Assembly (NCBI GenBank): GCA_031317595.1
Contig: JANCMB010000001.1
Span: 2,102,971-2,166,970, forward strand
Origin: Glutamicibacter sp. PS
GTDB taxonomy: Bacteria; Actinomycetota; Actinomycetes; Actinomycetales; Micrococcaceae
Direction: 5' to 3'
DNA: 64,000 bases
Shown here: positions 16,395 through 24,092 of the stretch, one piece after another
Layout: every line of letters begins with the position of its first letter
Numbering within the stretch: the first letter of the stretch is position 1
Program-made: the position numbers and the translations under genes
Notes under the pieces: generated by a model
What the model saw: the letters and a program-made list of their open reading frames with translations, nothing else
Told to the model about the DNA's origin: nothing
Database searches by the model: none

Positions 16395-17942
16395 TTACAC
16401 CGACTGACGCAGGGGCACTTCCTTGATGAGCAGCACGCAGAGGATCGCAACGGCCGCCACCGCGGCCGAAGCCATGAAAACGGTGCCGGTTGCTTGACCA
16501 TAAGCGTTCTCCACAATCAGCCGCACCGGTTCGGGCATGGCCGAGAGGTTCAACGAATCACCACCACCGACAGGCATCCCGCCGACTCCTTGACGGTTCA
16601 GGCCCGCGGCCACCAAATCCGTCACCCGGTCCGAGAGCATCGCGCCAAGTACCGCCACACCAGCGGATCCTCCCACCGAACGGAAGAAGGCCACCGAAGA
16701 ACTGGCCGCACCGATATCGGTGACCTTTACGGTGTTCTGCACCGCCAACACGAGGTTCTGCAACATGAACCCCATCCCTACTCCGTTGAGGAACATGCCA
16801 ACGGCCAATAGCGGATACGCGGTGTCCGCGTCCATGCTGCCCAGCAGTCCGAGTCCCAGCACGTTGGTGACCGAGCCGATCACCAGAAATACTTTCCAGC
16901 GACCGAAGCGGGAAATCAGCTGTCCGGAGGTCACCGAACCGGTAAAGTTTCCAACGATCATCGGCAGGGTCATGAGCCCGGCCAGCGTAGGACTGGCTTC
17001 GCGGGCAATCTGGAAGTATTGACCGATAAAGGCACCGGAACCGAACATCCCCACGCCGATGGCGATTGAGGCCACAATGGCCAGCGCCGTGGTGCGAGTA
17101 ACGATAATGTTCAACGGAATAATGGGTTCAATGGCTCGTCGCTCGACCAGCACAAAAAAGACCGCGAGGAACAACGCCCCAAACACCATGGTGTAGGTCT
17201 GCCACGAATTCCATCCGAATGCTGTGGGTTTGCCAACGTAAGAAACCCAGATCAGCAGCACGCTGACGGCGACGGTCAGCAAAAACGCACCTAACCAGTC
17301 AATATGCACTTTGCGTTTCAGGTGTTTGAGTTGCAACGTGCGATGAATAAGCCATATCGAGAACAAGCTAATAGGTACGCCAAAGAAGAAACACCACCGC
17401 CAGCCCAGCGGTGAATCGACCAAAAGCCCGCCGAGGAGCGGACCGGTTGCTGTGGACACTGCCATCACTGCGCCGAAGTACCCCGAATAACGGCCTCGTT
17501 CGCGCGGCGCGATCACGGTGCCGATAACCGCCATCCCCATCGCGGTCAGCCCACCCATTCCAATGCCTTGGATGACACGGGCGGATAGCAGCATGGGAAT
17601 GTTCATCGCGAACCCGGCCAGAACCGATCCGAGCACGAAAAGAAGAATGCCGCCTTGCAGGAGCTTTTTCTTGTCGAAGAGGTCGGCCAGTTTCCCCCAT
17701 ATGGGAGTGGTCGCCGCGTTAGCCAACAGGGTGGTCGTCAGCACCCAGTTAAAGTCGGTCTGTGATCCGCCCAGCTCGTCCATGATCGTGGGAAGGGCAA
17801 TAGAAACAATGGTCGTAGCCAGCATGGCCGCAAAGAACGAGGCCAGCACCCCGGCGATCGAACGCAAAACTTCGCGCTGATTCATTTGCGCCTTGTCCGC
17901 GGCGCGTTCGGTGCGGTCGACCGGTTTCTCTGATGGGTTCAT
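16395..17942 (-). CDS. MFS multidrug transporter, DHA2 (EmrB/QacA) family
   Basis: This 515-residue protein has 14 predicted TM helices. It carries DHA2 motifs, including IVSIALPTIMDELG in TM1, WGKLADLFDKKKLLQGG (motif A) and the motif C-like AVSTATGPLLGGLL. It should export drugs or other amphiphiles with proton antiport. Its ATG directly abuts the MarR stop codon (TAGATG), and AGGAG lies in the end of the marR gene, so expression is coupled to the repressor. Confidence 0.92.
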   Translation of the reverse strand: MNPSEKPVDRTERAADKAQMNQREVLRSIAGVLASFFAAMLATTIVSIALPTIMDELGGSQTDFNWVLTTTLLANAATTPIWGKLADLFDKKKLLQGGILLFVLGSVLAGFAMNIPMLLSARVIQGIGMGGLTAMGMAVIGTVIAPRERGRYSGYFGAVMAVSTATGPLLGGLLVDSPLGWRWCFFFGVPISLFSIWLIHRTLQLKHLKRKVHIDWLGAFLLTVAVSVLLIWVSYVGKPTAFGWNSWQTYTMVFGALFLAVFFVLVERRAIEPIIPLNIIVTRTTALAIVASIAIGVGMFGSGAFIGQYFQIAREASPTLAGLMTLPMIVGNFTGSVTSGQLISRFGRWKVFLVIGSVTNVLGLGLLGSMDADTAYPLLAVGMFLNGVGMGFMLQNLVLAVQNTVKVTDIGAASSSVAFFRSVGGSAGVAVLGAMLSDRVTDLVAAGLNRQGVGGMPVGGGDSLNLSAMPEPVRLIVENAYGQATGTVFMASAAVAAVAILCVLLIKEVPLRQSV

Positions 17943-18422
17943 CTACGCCTGCTTCTCCTGATCCGTCGTTCGTAGCCGATAGTCATCAATCGCCTCACGC
18001 AGTGCGTCGTTGAGCTCACCCAACGATTGCCCCAAAGCGTTCATCTGCTCCGCAGACCACTGAGGCAAAGCAGCCGTCAAACGCTGGGCGCGGTGGGCTT
18101 CGCGCGTGGCCAGTGCGGTGCGTCCGGCCTCCGTCGAAGCCAGGATGGCCCGTCGCGCGTCATCGGCGCAGGTGTGTCGAGCGATCAGCCCGGCTCCTTC
18201 GAGCTCCGTCAAGTGGCGACTCACGGCTGCCGTCCCAATGCCCATGACGGAAGCAACGTCGGCTGCGTGGGTGGGTTCCTTCTTCGAGATCACGTGCAAC
18301 ACGTGAAAGGCCCCGTTGGACACGGCTTGATCGGTGGTGTCGAGCTGCGCGAGCACGTGGAGTAAACGAGATCCACGGGATAATTCCTCGATCAGTCGTG
18401 CGGCCGAGCTGCGTGACTCCAT
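17943..18422 (-). CDS. MarR-family transcriptional repressor
   Basis: The 159-residue winged-helix protein has the MarR core (THAADVASVMGIGTAAVSRHLTELEGAGLI and a wing RHTCADDARRAIL). It is the first gene of an operon with the DHA2 exporter and probably represses it until a drug ligand binds. ATG at 18422 is chosen because a longer start at 18482 would lie within the double operator. Two GTTGAC-N3-GTCAAC palindromes lie 19-61 nt upstream and cover the likely promoter, so autorepression is expected. Confidence 0.9.
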   Translation of the reverse strand: MESRSSAARLIEELSRGSRLLHVLAQLDTTDQAVSNGAFHVLHVISKKEPTHAADVASVMGIGTAAVSRHLTELEGAGLIARHTCADDARRAILASTEAGRTALATREAHRAQRLTAALPQWSAEQMNALGQSLGELNDALREAIDDYRLRTTDQEKQA

Positions 18423-18440
18423 TAGTTGAAACTCCCAACT

Positions 18441-18483
18441 GTTGACTAGGTCAACAGTATGGCGATTCGTTGACCTAGTCAAC
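18441..18483. promoter_or_regulatory. Double MarR operator
   Basis: GTTGAC-TAG-GTCAAC (18441-18455) and GTTGAC-CTA-GTCAAC (18469-18483) are each palindromic and are also reverse complements of each other. They are separated by 13 nt. They cover a TTGACT -35-like hexamer on the minus strand. The two sites also lie upstream of the divergent phosphatase gene, so both directions may be controlled. Confidence 0.8.
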
Positions 18484-18518
18484 TAAATCGCCACCGGGCA
18501 CCGGATACGCTTATTGTC

Positions 18519-19376
18519 GTGAGCATCCCACCGAACGTCACGCCCGAATTCGCCGAACATCGTCGCCTCGATGCGCTACAAGCGGCTCGGGCCGCGGCCC
18601 TCGTGGTCAAACAGAACTTCCGACTCGGCGTGCACGCCGATGAGAAAAGCAATCCGCACGACCTGGTGACCTCGGTCGATCGCCAGAGCCAAGAGATAAT
18701 CACCGACCACTTGCTACGGAGCCTGCCCGGCTCGTGGGTCCTGGGCGAAGAAGGCGATGACAGCACGCAAAACCCTGCCGCCGGTGCGGTGCAGTGGATT
18801 GTCGATCCCATCGACGGCACCAGCAATTTCGTCCATGGCGTGGCGTTCTTCGCAATCTCGATCGCTGCCGCAGTCGACGGTCAGCTCATCGCGGCGGCTA
18901 TTGTGGATCCCATCTCGCAGGACGAATTCAGCGCAAATCTAGACACCGCATTCCTCAACGACCAACCACTTCATCCGGGCCCTCGCCCGGAGCAAACCAG
19001 GGCGAATCTCATGACGGACTACCCGGGAGCCGAATCCATCGGAGTCGACGGGACGCTCGCCTTGGAACTACTAGGACAGTGGATCGTTGATTTCGCCACC
19101 GTTCGACGCAAGGTGTGCGCCGCACTCTCCTTGGCCCATGTGGCCGCCGGTTGGTGCGATGCAGTGATCGGCTTCGACACCAAAATTTGGGATGTGGCCG
19201 CCGGAGCGCACCTAGTGACGGTCACCGGCGGTAGCTACCGTGGGTTGCGCTATGACGATACGAAGGGACCGGCCCACGCCGCCCCCGGGTTCATCGCCCA
19301 AGGACCGGGTGCCGACTATCCCTCGCTGGCGCGCGCGGCCAATCGCATCATCGCCGCACGACGCGACGCTCAATGA
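18519..19376 (+). CDS. Inositol monophosphatase family protein
   Basis: This 285-residue Mg-dependent phosphatase has the three metal-binding motifs of the family: GEEGD, WIVDPIDGTSNFVHG and, near the C-terminus, KIWDVAAGAHLV. Substrates in this family range from myo-inositol phosphate to fructose-1,6-bisphosphate and histidinol phosphate, and sequence alone does not decide. GTG at 18519 is only 7 nt behind a TACGCT -10 box (18506-18511), so the mRNA is probably leaderless. The gene diverges from marR. Confidence 0.9.
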   Translation: MSIPPNVTPEFAEHRRLDALQAARAAALVVKQNFRLGVHADEKSNPHDLVTSVDRQSQEIITDHLLRSLPGSWVLGEEGDDSTQNPAAGAVQWIVDPIDGTSNFVHGVAFFAISIAAAVDGQLIAAAIVDPISQDEFSANLDTAFLNDQPLHPGPRPEQTRANLMTDYPGAESIGVDGTLALELLGQWIVDFATVRRKVCAALSLAHVAAGWCDAVIGFDTKIWDVAAGAHLVTVTGGSYRGLRYDDTKGPAHAAPGFIAQGPGADYPSLARAANRIIAARRDAQ

Positions 19377-19383
19377 GCAGGTC

Positions 19384-19560
19384 GCACCACCCCAGCATCC
19401 GCCTGCGGGCACATCGCCTGCAGCCACGTGCTGCGCAGGCGTAGTCCCGGTGCCAGCCGGTCAGTGTGACTAGCTCGTCGAGGATCCGGGTTTTCTCGGC
19501 CTTGTGGCCATGGTGATAGCCGTGGGCCCGCTTTCTCGTGACTTGTTGGCGTGCGCTCAT
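19384..19560 (-). pseudogene. Transposase fragment (N-terminal part only)
   Basis: Translation from 19560 downward gives MSARQQVTRKRAHGYHHGHK and then AEKTRILDELVTLTGWHRDYA. This is the characteristic N-terminus of an integrase-core transposase common in actinobacteria. After HRDYA the similarity stops and the frame runs out of the family, ending next to the inositol phosphatase gene. The DDE catalytic core is absent, so the element is dead. Its closest IS family would need a database search. Confidence 0.6.
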
Positions 19561-19615
19561 CGCCAGTCCCATGCTGCTGAGCAGCTACCCGGTGAGTCCG
19601 AGAATCAAGAGCAGT

Positions 19616-19679
19616 GGTGCCGGAGGTTTTCTTGTGACGCAACGTAGTACCGGTGGCGGAGGTTTCTTATGAGTCAACG
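19616..19679. repeat. Imperfect direct repeats, probable IS end
   Basis: Two copies of a roughly 28-bp unit, GGTGCCGGAGGTTTTCTTGT... (19616-19644) and GGTGGCGGAGGTTTCTTATG... (19652-19679), both end in CAACG. They lie upstream of the transposase fragment, where IS ends and transposase-binding repeats are expected. The remnant as a whole is about 19384-19680. Confidence 0.5.
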
Positions 19680-19686
19680 CGACCCC

Positions 19687-19714
19687 TTGCACTTCGCGCA
19701 AATCGGCGTATTAT
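19687..19714 (+). promoter_or_regulatory. Promoter of small membrane protein gene
   Basis: TTGCAC (19687-19692), a 16-nt spacer and TATTAT (19709-19714) form a near-consensus vegetative promoter. The start of transcription should fall on or next to the A of the ATG at 19722. Confidence 0.65.
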
Positions 19715-19721
19715 CCGCGGT

Positions 19722-19934
19722 ATGGCACCACTATTTCATCGGACCGCACACTCCGCCGTGCGGCACCATGGAGGCGGAGGGGTGATCCTCGGCGGCATCG
19801 GAGCAATTTTGCTATTCGGTGTCTTCGCGGTGATGTTGGCTACCCGAGCCCTGGATTGGGAGCCAATGCTCATCGGAGTATCGATGGGTATTTCCGCCGT
19901 GCTCTTCGGCACGGTCTACCACTTCACGCACTAA
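19722..19934 (+). CDS. Small membrane protein, function unknown
   Basis: This 70-residue protein has a short basic, His-containing N-terminus and two hydrophobic segments (GGVILGGIGAILLFGVFAVML and MLIGVSMGISAVLFGTVYHF). I do not recognise a family. ATG at 19722 is supported by a strong promoter with TATTAT 7 nt upstream, which implies a leaderless mRNA. It lies just beyond the IS remnant and is followed by a hairpin terminator. Confidence 0.65.
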   Translation: MAPLFHRTAHSAVRHHGGGGVILGGIGAILLFGVFAVMLATRALDWEPMLIGVSMGISAVLFGTVYHFTH

Positions 19935-19956
19935 CGGCGAGAAGGTGAACGCAACG

Positions 19957-20000
19957 CGGCCCGCCGCCAATGAGAAACAGGTTCTCACGGCAGCGGGCCA
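19957..20000. terminator. Bidirectional terminator hairpin
   Basis: The outer arms GGCCCGCCGC and GCAGCGGGCC enclose a second stem, TGAGAA/TTCTCA. It lies between the convergent small membrane protein gene and the ThDP enzyme gene. Confidence 0.7.
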
Positions 20001-20034
20001 CATCTTAGTCCCGAGACATTAGCTCAGGTGGCGC

Positions 20035-21696
20035 TTAGTCCAAATGCGTCGGAGCAAACATCTTCAGTAGCGTTTCCACGACGATGACGTTCGGGCCGTC
20101 TGCGGCGAAGGATTCACGCAGCGCGGGACCGATGTCTTCTGGGGCCACCTTACGGGCAGGCACCCCGAACGACTGGGCCAAGGCGACGAAGTCGGGGCGG
20201 GACAGCTCGGTTGCCGTCGCCTTACCGAAGGCGCCTTCCATGTACTCACGCAAGATCCCGTAACCGCCGTCATCGACGATCAGCCAAGTCACCGGCGCGT
20301 TGTGCTGTTTGGCAGTGGCCAGTTCCGCGATCGAGTACATCGACGACCCGTCGCCCGAGACCGCCAAGACGCGCGCGTCGCTGTGCGACGCGCCGGCGAC
20401 CTCGAGGCCAATGGCGCCGCCGATCGCCGAAGGGAATCCATAGCCGAGTCCACCGGCGCCCTGAGCGGAGTGGAATTCACCCTCGCGCGAGTCCCAGCAG
20501 CTCCAACCCCAGTAGGCCGCAATGGTCATATCCCAGTAGGTCTGCATGGTCGATGGAACGGCTTCGCGGATGTCGGCCATGAACTTACGTTCCTTGGCCA
20601 GATCCTGCGCATCGAGGCGGCCCTTGACCTTATCCAGCGTGTTCGCGACCAATTCGGCCGCCGATTCCCCATGCCAGTCCACGGCCGCCTGATGCTCGGC
20701 GTCCCGTAGCGCCTGAGCCAGGTACTCCAGTGCGGCGCGCGCATCGGCGCGGATACCCAAGGCCGGGGTATTCGACTCAAGCACCCGGGGTTCGGCGTCG
20801 ATCTGGATCATCTTGCCGCGCGGCGTGAGGGTGAAGTAGTTACTGGTCACTTCGCCCAGCGAGGAGCCGATGACGATGAGCGCATCGGCGTCCTCGAGCA
20901 CCTCGGTCACGTAGCGGTCCTCTACCCAGGACTGCAGGGATAGCTCGTGGTCCCAGGGGAACGCGCCGTTGCCGCCGGGTGAGCACAGCACCGGAGCCTG
21001 TAGCAGTTCGGCGACCTCGAGCAAGGCCTGCTTGGCCCCTGCCCGGCGCACGCCGCCACCGGCAACGATGGCCGGGCGTTTGGCGTCGGCGAGCCAGCGT
21101 ACGGCCTCGGCCACGAGTTCCACCCGTGGCGGATGCTCATAGGCCTCGGCTAGCGCATCGCGCACCGGTGGCACCATAACCGGTGCCAACAGCACATCCT
21201 GTGGAACCTCGACCCACACTGGGCCCATGGGTACCGTAATGGCATCCGCCCACGCATCCTGGATGGCCGAGGGAATGCCCGAGGCGTGGTGCACGGTGCG
21301 CTGCGACTTGGTGACGTTCGCGGCCGAAGCCTTCTGGTCATCCAGCTGGTGCAGCATCCCCTTGCGGCGGGCGCCGAGTCCATCCAATGGGATCTGGCTG
21401 GCGACCACGACCATGGGCACACCGGTGGCGTAGGCTTCCTGCAAACCGGCCAAGGAGGTCAAGGCGCCGGGACCGGTGGAGAGGAAGAGTACGCCCACTT
21501 CCCCGGTCGCTCGTGAATAGCCGTCGGCGGCGAAGGCCGAGTTGTTTTCCACGCGCGAGGAAATGAACTGCAGCTCGGAACGCGAGAGCGCGTCAAAGAG
21601 CCCCAGGGCATGCTGCCCGGGAATACCAAAGACGGTCTTGGCGCCGAGTGCCGACAGTGTTTCGACGACGAGGTCGCCGCCGTTGCGCTGTGCCAT
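20035..21696 (-). CDS. Thiamine-diphosphate-dependent enzyme, 2-ketoacid decarboxylase/acetolactate-synthase-like
   Basis: The 553 residues have the three-domain ThDP fold: a PYR domain with catalytic Glu50 (SRVENNSAF), a central domain (PAIVAGGGVRRAGA), and a PP domain starting GDGSSMYSIAELATAKQ. The usual NN ending of the ThDP motif is DD here (IVDDGGYGI). It begins 5 nt after an agmatinase-family gene. In Pseudomonas the homologous AruI decarboxylates 2-ketoarginine, and a guanidinobutyrase acts two steps later. I therefore infer a 2-ketoarginine decarboxylase role, but acetolactate-synthase-like enzymes with other ketoacids are possible. Confidence 0.8.
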   Translation of the reverse strand: MAQRNGGDLVVETLSALGAKTVFGIPGQHALGLFDALSRSELQFISSRVENNSAFAADGYSRATGEVGVLFLSTGPGALTSLAGLQEAYATGVPMVVVASQIPLDGLGARRKGMLHQLDDQKASAANVTKSQRTVHHASGIPSAIQDAWADAITVPMGPVWVEVPQDVLLAPVMVPPVRDALAEAYEHPPRVELVAEAVRWLADAKRPAIVAGGGVRRAGAKQALLEVAELLQAPVLCSPGGNGAFPWDHELSLQSWVEDRYVTEVLEDADALIVIGSSLGEVTSNYFTLTPRGKMIQIDAEPRVLESNTPALGIRADARAALEYLAQALRDAEHQAAVDWHGESAAELVANTLDKVKGRLDAQDLAKERKFMADIREAVPSTMQTYWDMTIAAYWGWSCWDSREGEFHSAQGAGGLGYGFPSAIGGAIGLEVAGASHSDARVLAVSGDGSSMYSIAELATAKQHNAPVTWLIVDDGGYGILREYMEGAFGKATATELSRPDFVALAQSFGVPARKVAPEDIGPALRESFAADGPNVIVVETLLKMFAPTHLD

Positions 21697-21701
21697 AACC
21701 G

Positions 21702-22691
21702 CTACCGCTTGTTCTTGCCGTTGTTCTGACGGAACTCGCTGATCAGGGAGATCAGGTCGTAGGTGACGTGCGAGGCGGCCACACCGGTCAATTCGGCGTG
21801 GTCGTAGGCCGGGGCGACCTCGACAATGTCGGCGCCGACCACGTTCATGCCGCGCAGGCCGCGCAGGATTTCGAGCAGCTCGCGGCTGGTGATGCCGCCG
21901 GCTTCCGGGGTGCCGGTGCCCGGCGCGTGGGCCGGGTCCAAGACGTCGATATCGATGGAAATGTACAGCGGGCGGTTGCCGATGCGATCGCGCAGCTTGT
22001 CGACGATTTCGCGCACGCCCTGGTAGTAGACATCCGAGCTGGTCACGATACCGAAGCCGAAACGCTTGTCGTCTTCGAGGTCCTTCTTGCCGTAGAGCGG
22101 ACCGCGGGTACCCACGTGGCTGATCGCCTCGGTATCCAGGATGCCTTCTTCGACGGCGCGGCGGAACGGGGTGCCGTGGGTGTACTCGGCACCGAAGTAG
22201 GTGTCCCAGGTGTCGAGGTGGGCGTCAAAGTGCAGCATGGCAACCGGCTGGCCGGCACGCTCGGTGGCCGCACGCAACAGCGGCAAGGCGATGGTGTGGT
22301 CGCCACCGATGGTGACCAGCGAGGAGCCATCGGCGGTCAGGTCCAGGGCGTTCTGCTGGATGGTTTCGATGGCTTCATTGATGTTGAAGGGGTTCACCGA
22401 CATGTCGCCGGCATCCGCGACCTGACTCAAGGCGAACGGGGAAACGTCGGTGGCCGGGTTGTATGGGCGGATCAAACGCGAGGCTTCGCGCACGTGGTTG
22501 GCGCCGAAGCGGGCTCCGGGGCGGTAGGAGACGCCGGAGTCGAAGGGTACGCCGACGATCTTGACGTCGGCCTGCTTTACCTGGTCCAAACGTGGCAGGC
22601 GGGCGTAGGTTCCTAGGCCGGCGTAGCGCGGGGTGAGTGCGGCGTTGATTGGGCCAAGGTTGCCGTTGTCTTCGATGCGAATTTCTTCCAT
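21702..22691 (-). CDS. speB: Agmatinase/guanidinobutyrase-family ureohydrolase
   Basis: This 329-residue binuclear Mn hydrolase has all metal-ligand motifs of the arginase family: [13 protein letters not shown] and [14 protein letters not shown]. It cleaves a guanidino group to urea plus an amine. Agmatine and 4-guanidinobutyrate are the two likeliest substrates. The co-transcribed ThDP decarboxylase-like gene favours guanidinobutyrate. ATG at 22691 has GAAAGGA 8 nt upstream and is preferred to an earlier start at 22727. A TTGACA hexamer on the minus strand (about 22734-22739) and a GTAG...CTAC repeat upstream of it mark the promoter region. Confidence 0.88.
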   Translation of the reverse strand: MEEIRIEDNGNLGPINAALTPRYAGLGTYARLPRLDQVKQADVKIVGVPFDSGVSYRPGARFGANHVREASRLIRPYNPATDVSPFALSQVADAGDMSVNPFNINEAIETIQQNALDLTADGSSLVTIGGDHTIALPLLRAATERAGQPVAMLHFDAHLDTWDTYFGAEYTHGTPFRRAVEEGILDTEAISHVGTRGPLYGKKDLEDDKRFGFGIVTSSDVYYQGVREIVDKLRDRIGNRPLYISIDIDVLDPAHAPGTGTPEAGGITSRELLEILRGLRGMNVVGADIVEVAPAYDHAELTGVAASHVTYDLISLISEFRQNNGKNKR

Positions 22692-22810
22692 GGCGAAGAT
22701 CCTTTCACTGTCGATCTGACACTCCACGGTGAGTTGTCAAATATGAAACGTAGGTTTTCTACCATGCTATTTAGAGGGCAGGGTCACGTCAAGGCTACGC
22801 CGCCAAGACA

Positions 22811-22840
22811 TGAAAAAACCCGGGCGAACCCGGGTTAATT
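22811..22840 (-). terminator. Intrinsic terminator
   Basis: AACCCGGG-CGAA-CCCGGGTT (22817-22836) is followed on the minus strand by TTTTTT, and on the plus strand by AATTTTT. It directly follows the minus-strand membrane protein gene. Confidence 0.85.
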
Positions 22841-22841
22841 T

Positions 22842-23267
22842 TTAGCCGTCGACTCGGCCATCTGCGGCGCCAGCAGGGGGCCGAGCCCCGCGGACCAACG
22901 CCCTGTCGACCTCATGGATCCCTACGCCAAAGGCCAGGGACACCGCCAGAGATTTAATCATCAGCTGCTCCAGCGAATACGCCACCCAGACCAGTTGCAC
23001 CGGTCCGGCCAGCACGAGAATGAACATGCTCCAGAGCAGATACATGGCGGAAGTATGTGCCCCAAAGAGCTGCGGGTAACGCGCCCTGCGGCGCACCGTA
23101 GCCACCCCGAGGGCGATAATCACGACGGCCAAAATAGCCGCCCCGATAATGAAGAAGTTTCGTTGCGTGCGCAGGAATGTGAAGGTCACGCCAACCAACA
23201 GGCCGGTGAATAACGCCAACCCCCAGCCAATACTCTTCGGGGTCGAGTTGGATTTATCCTTGCTCAC
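22842..23267 (-). CDS. Membrane protein of unknown function
   Basis: The 141-residue protein has a short basic N-terminus and about four hydrophobic segments (around 14-32, 38-56, 73-93 and 98-115), followed by a basic tail. I recognise no family. The GTG start at 23267 has GGAGG 5 nt upstream. It lies between the ureohydrolase operon and the XRE regulator, is read in the same direction, and has its own terminator. A role in the guanidino cluster is possible but not shown. Confidence 0.75.
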   Translation of the reverse strand: MSKDKSNSTPKSIGWGLALFTGLLVGVTFTFLRTQRNFFIIGAAILAVVIIALGVATVRRRARYPQLFGAHTSAMYLLWSMFILVLAGPVQLVWVAYSLEQLMIKSLAVSLAFGVGIHEVDRALVRGARPPAGAADGRVDG

Positions 23268-23353
23268 GCATTCCTCCCTCCCGCGCCGCTACTTCTCCTC
23301 CGCCGTAGTCAACACAGAGGACACCGACTTTAAGAATACGCGGTCAGCGGAGG

Positions 23354-23917
23354 CTAGAGCACCATTGTCCAGGTGACCACGCAGGGCTCATCGATGGGAT
23401 TGATCCAGCTATGCGGTTCGCGGCCCGGGAAGGTGACGGTGTCTCCGGCGCTGAGCTCAATGCGCCGCTCCGGAAGAATGAGTATGAACTTTCCCGAGTG
23501 CACATGCAGAATCTCGACCTGACAATCCATCGAGTACAGATCGTCCTCGCCGGCTCCGTGTGGAGCGATCTCCGCACGGATAACCTGGACCCGTTTTTCG
23601 GTTCCCGGCGTAATCAACTGCTCGGTAATGCCCTCGCCGCCCAAGGAAATTCGTGGAGCATCGGCCAGCCGAATGATCTGCGTCTCGGGCACGCTGAACA
23701 GCTCCCCGACCTCGATACCCAACACCTCGCACAGCGAAAGCAACGTAGCGACCGACGGGCTGGTGAGATCGCGTTCGACGCGCGAAAGAAAGCCCTTGGT
23801 CAGGCCCGTCATTTCGCCAACCTGCTCAATGGTCAGGCGACGAGCCTGACGTGCGACTCGCAATCGGGATCCAATATTGATGGCCGAACCACTCGGCTCA
23901 ACCGGCAACGCCTTCAT
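23354..23917 (-). CDS. XRE-family regulator with C-terminal cupin domain
   Basis: This 187-residue protein has an N-terminal helix-turn-helix (IGSRLRVARQARRLTIEQVGEMTGLTKGFLSRVERDLTSPS, about 15-60) and a C-terminal cupin barrel (about 110-185, with GEDDLYSMDCQVEILHVHSG and GDTVTFPGREPHSW). Such regulators (PuuR type) sense a small metabolite in the cupin and often control polyamine or amino acid catabolism. It diverges from the symporter gene and lies near the ureohydrolase operon. ATG at 23917 has an AGGGGA box and is preferred over an earlier start at 24001. Confidence 0.88.
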   Translation of the reverse strand: MKALPVEPSGSAINIGSRLRVARQARRLTIEQVGEMTGLTKGFLSRVERDLTSPSVATLLSLCEVLGIEVGELFSVPETQIIRLADAPRISLGGEGITEQLITPGTEKRVQVIRAEIAPHGAGEDDLYSMDCQVEILHVHSGKFILILPERRIELSAGDTVTFPGREPHSWINPIDEPCVVTWTMVL

Positions 23918-24002
23918 TCGGGCAGTTCCCCTTTCCTCGGGTGGGTGCCCCAGGTTCAATCCAACGTAATTTTCGCCGGAAGGGGTTACATGCCCACGCA
24001 TC

Positions 24003-24022
24003 GTAAACTACCATTCGTTTAC
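24003..24022. promoter_or_regulatory. Inverted repeat between regulator and symporter genes
   Basis: GTAAAC (24003-24008) and GTTTAC (24017-24022) are exact reverse complements with an 8-nt centre. They are located between the divergent cupin regulator and the symporter gene. This is a candidate operator of the XRE-cupin protein. Confidence 0.45.
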
Positions 24023-24092
24023 CAATAGAAATATTTTGTTTCCGCAATCATCCACGCGGAGACACACTCGCACTCGTAAGTTAGGGACCATG

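Noticed and set aside
21768-22616. A 282-codon plus-strand frame opposite the ureohydrolase gene
   Set aside because: The minus strand encodes all metal-binding motifs of the arginase family. The antisense product is repetitive Val/Gly/Asp sequence.
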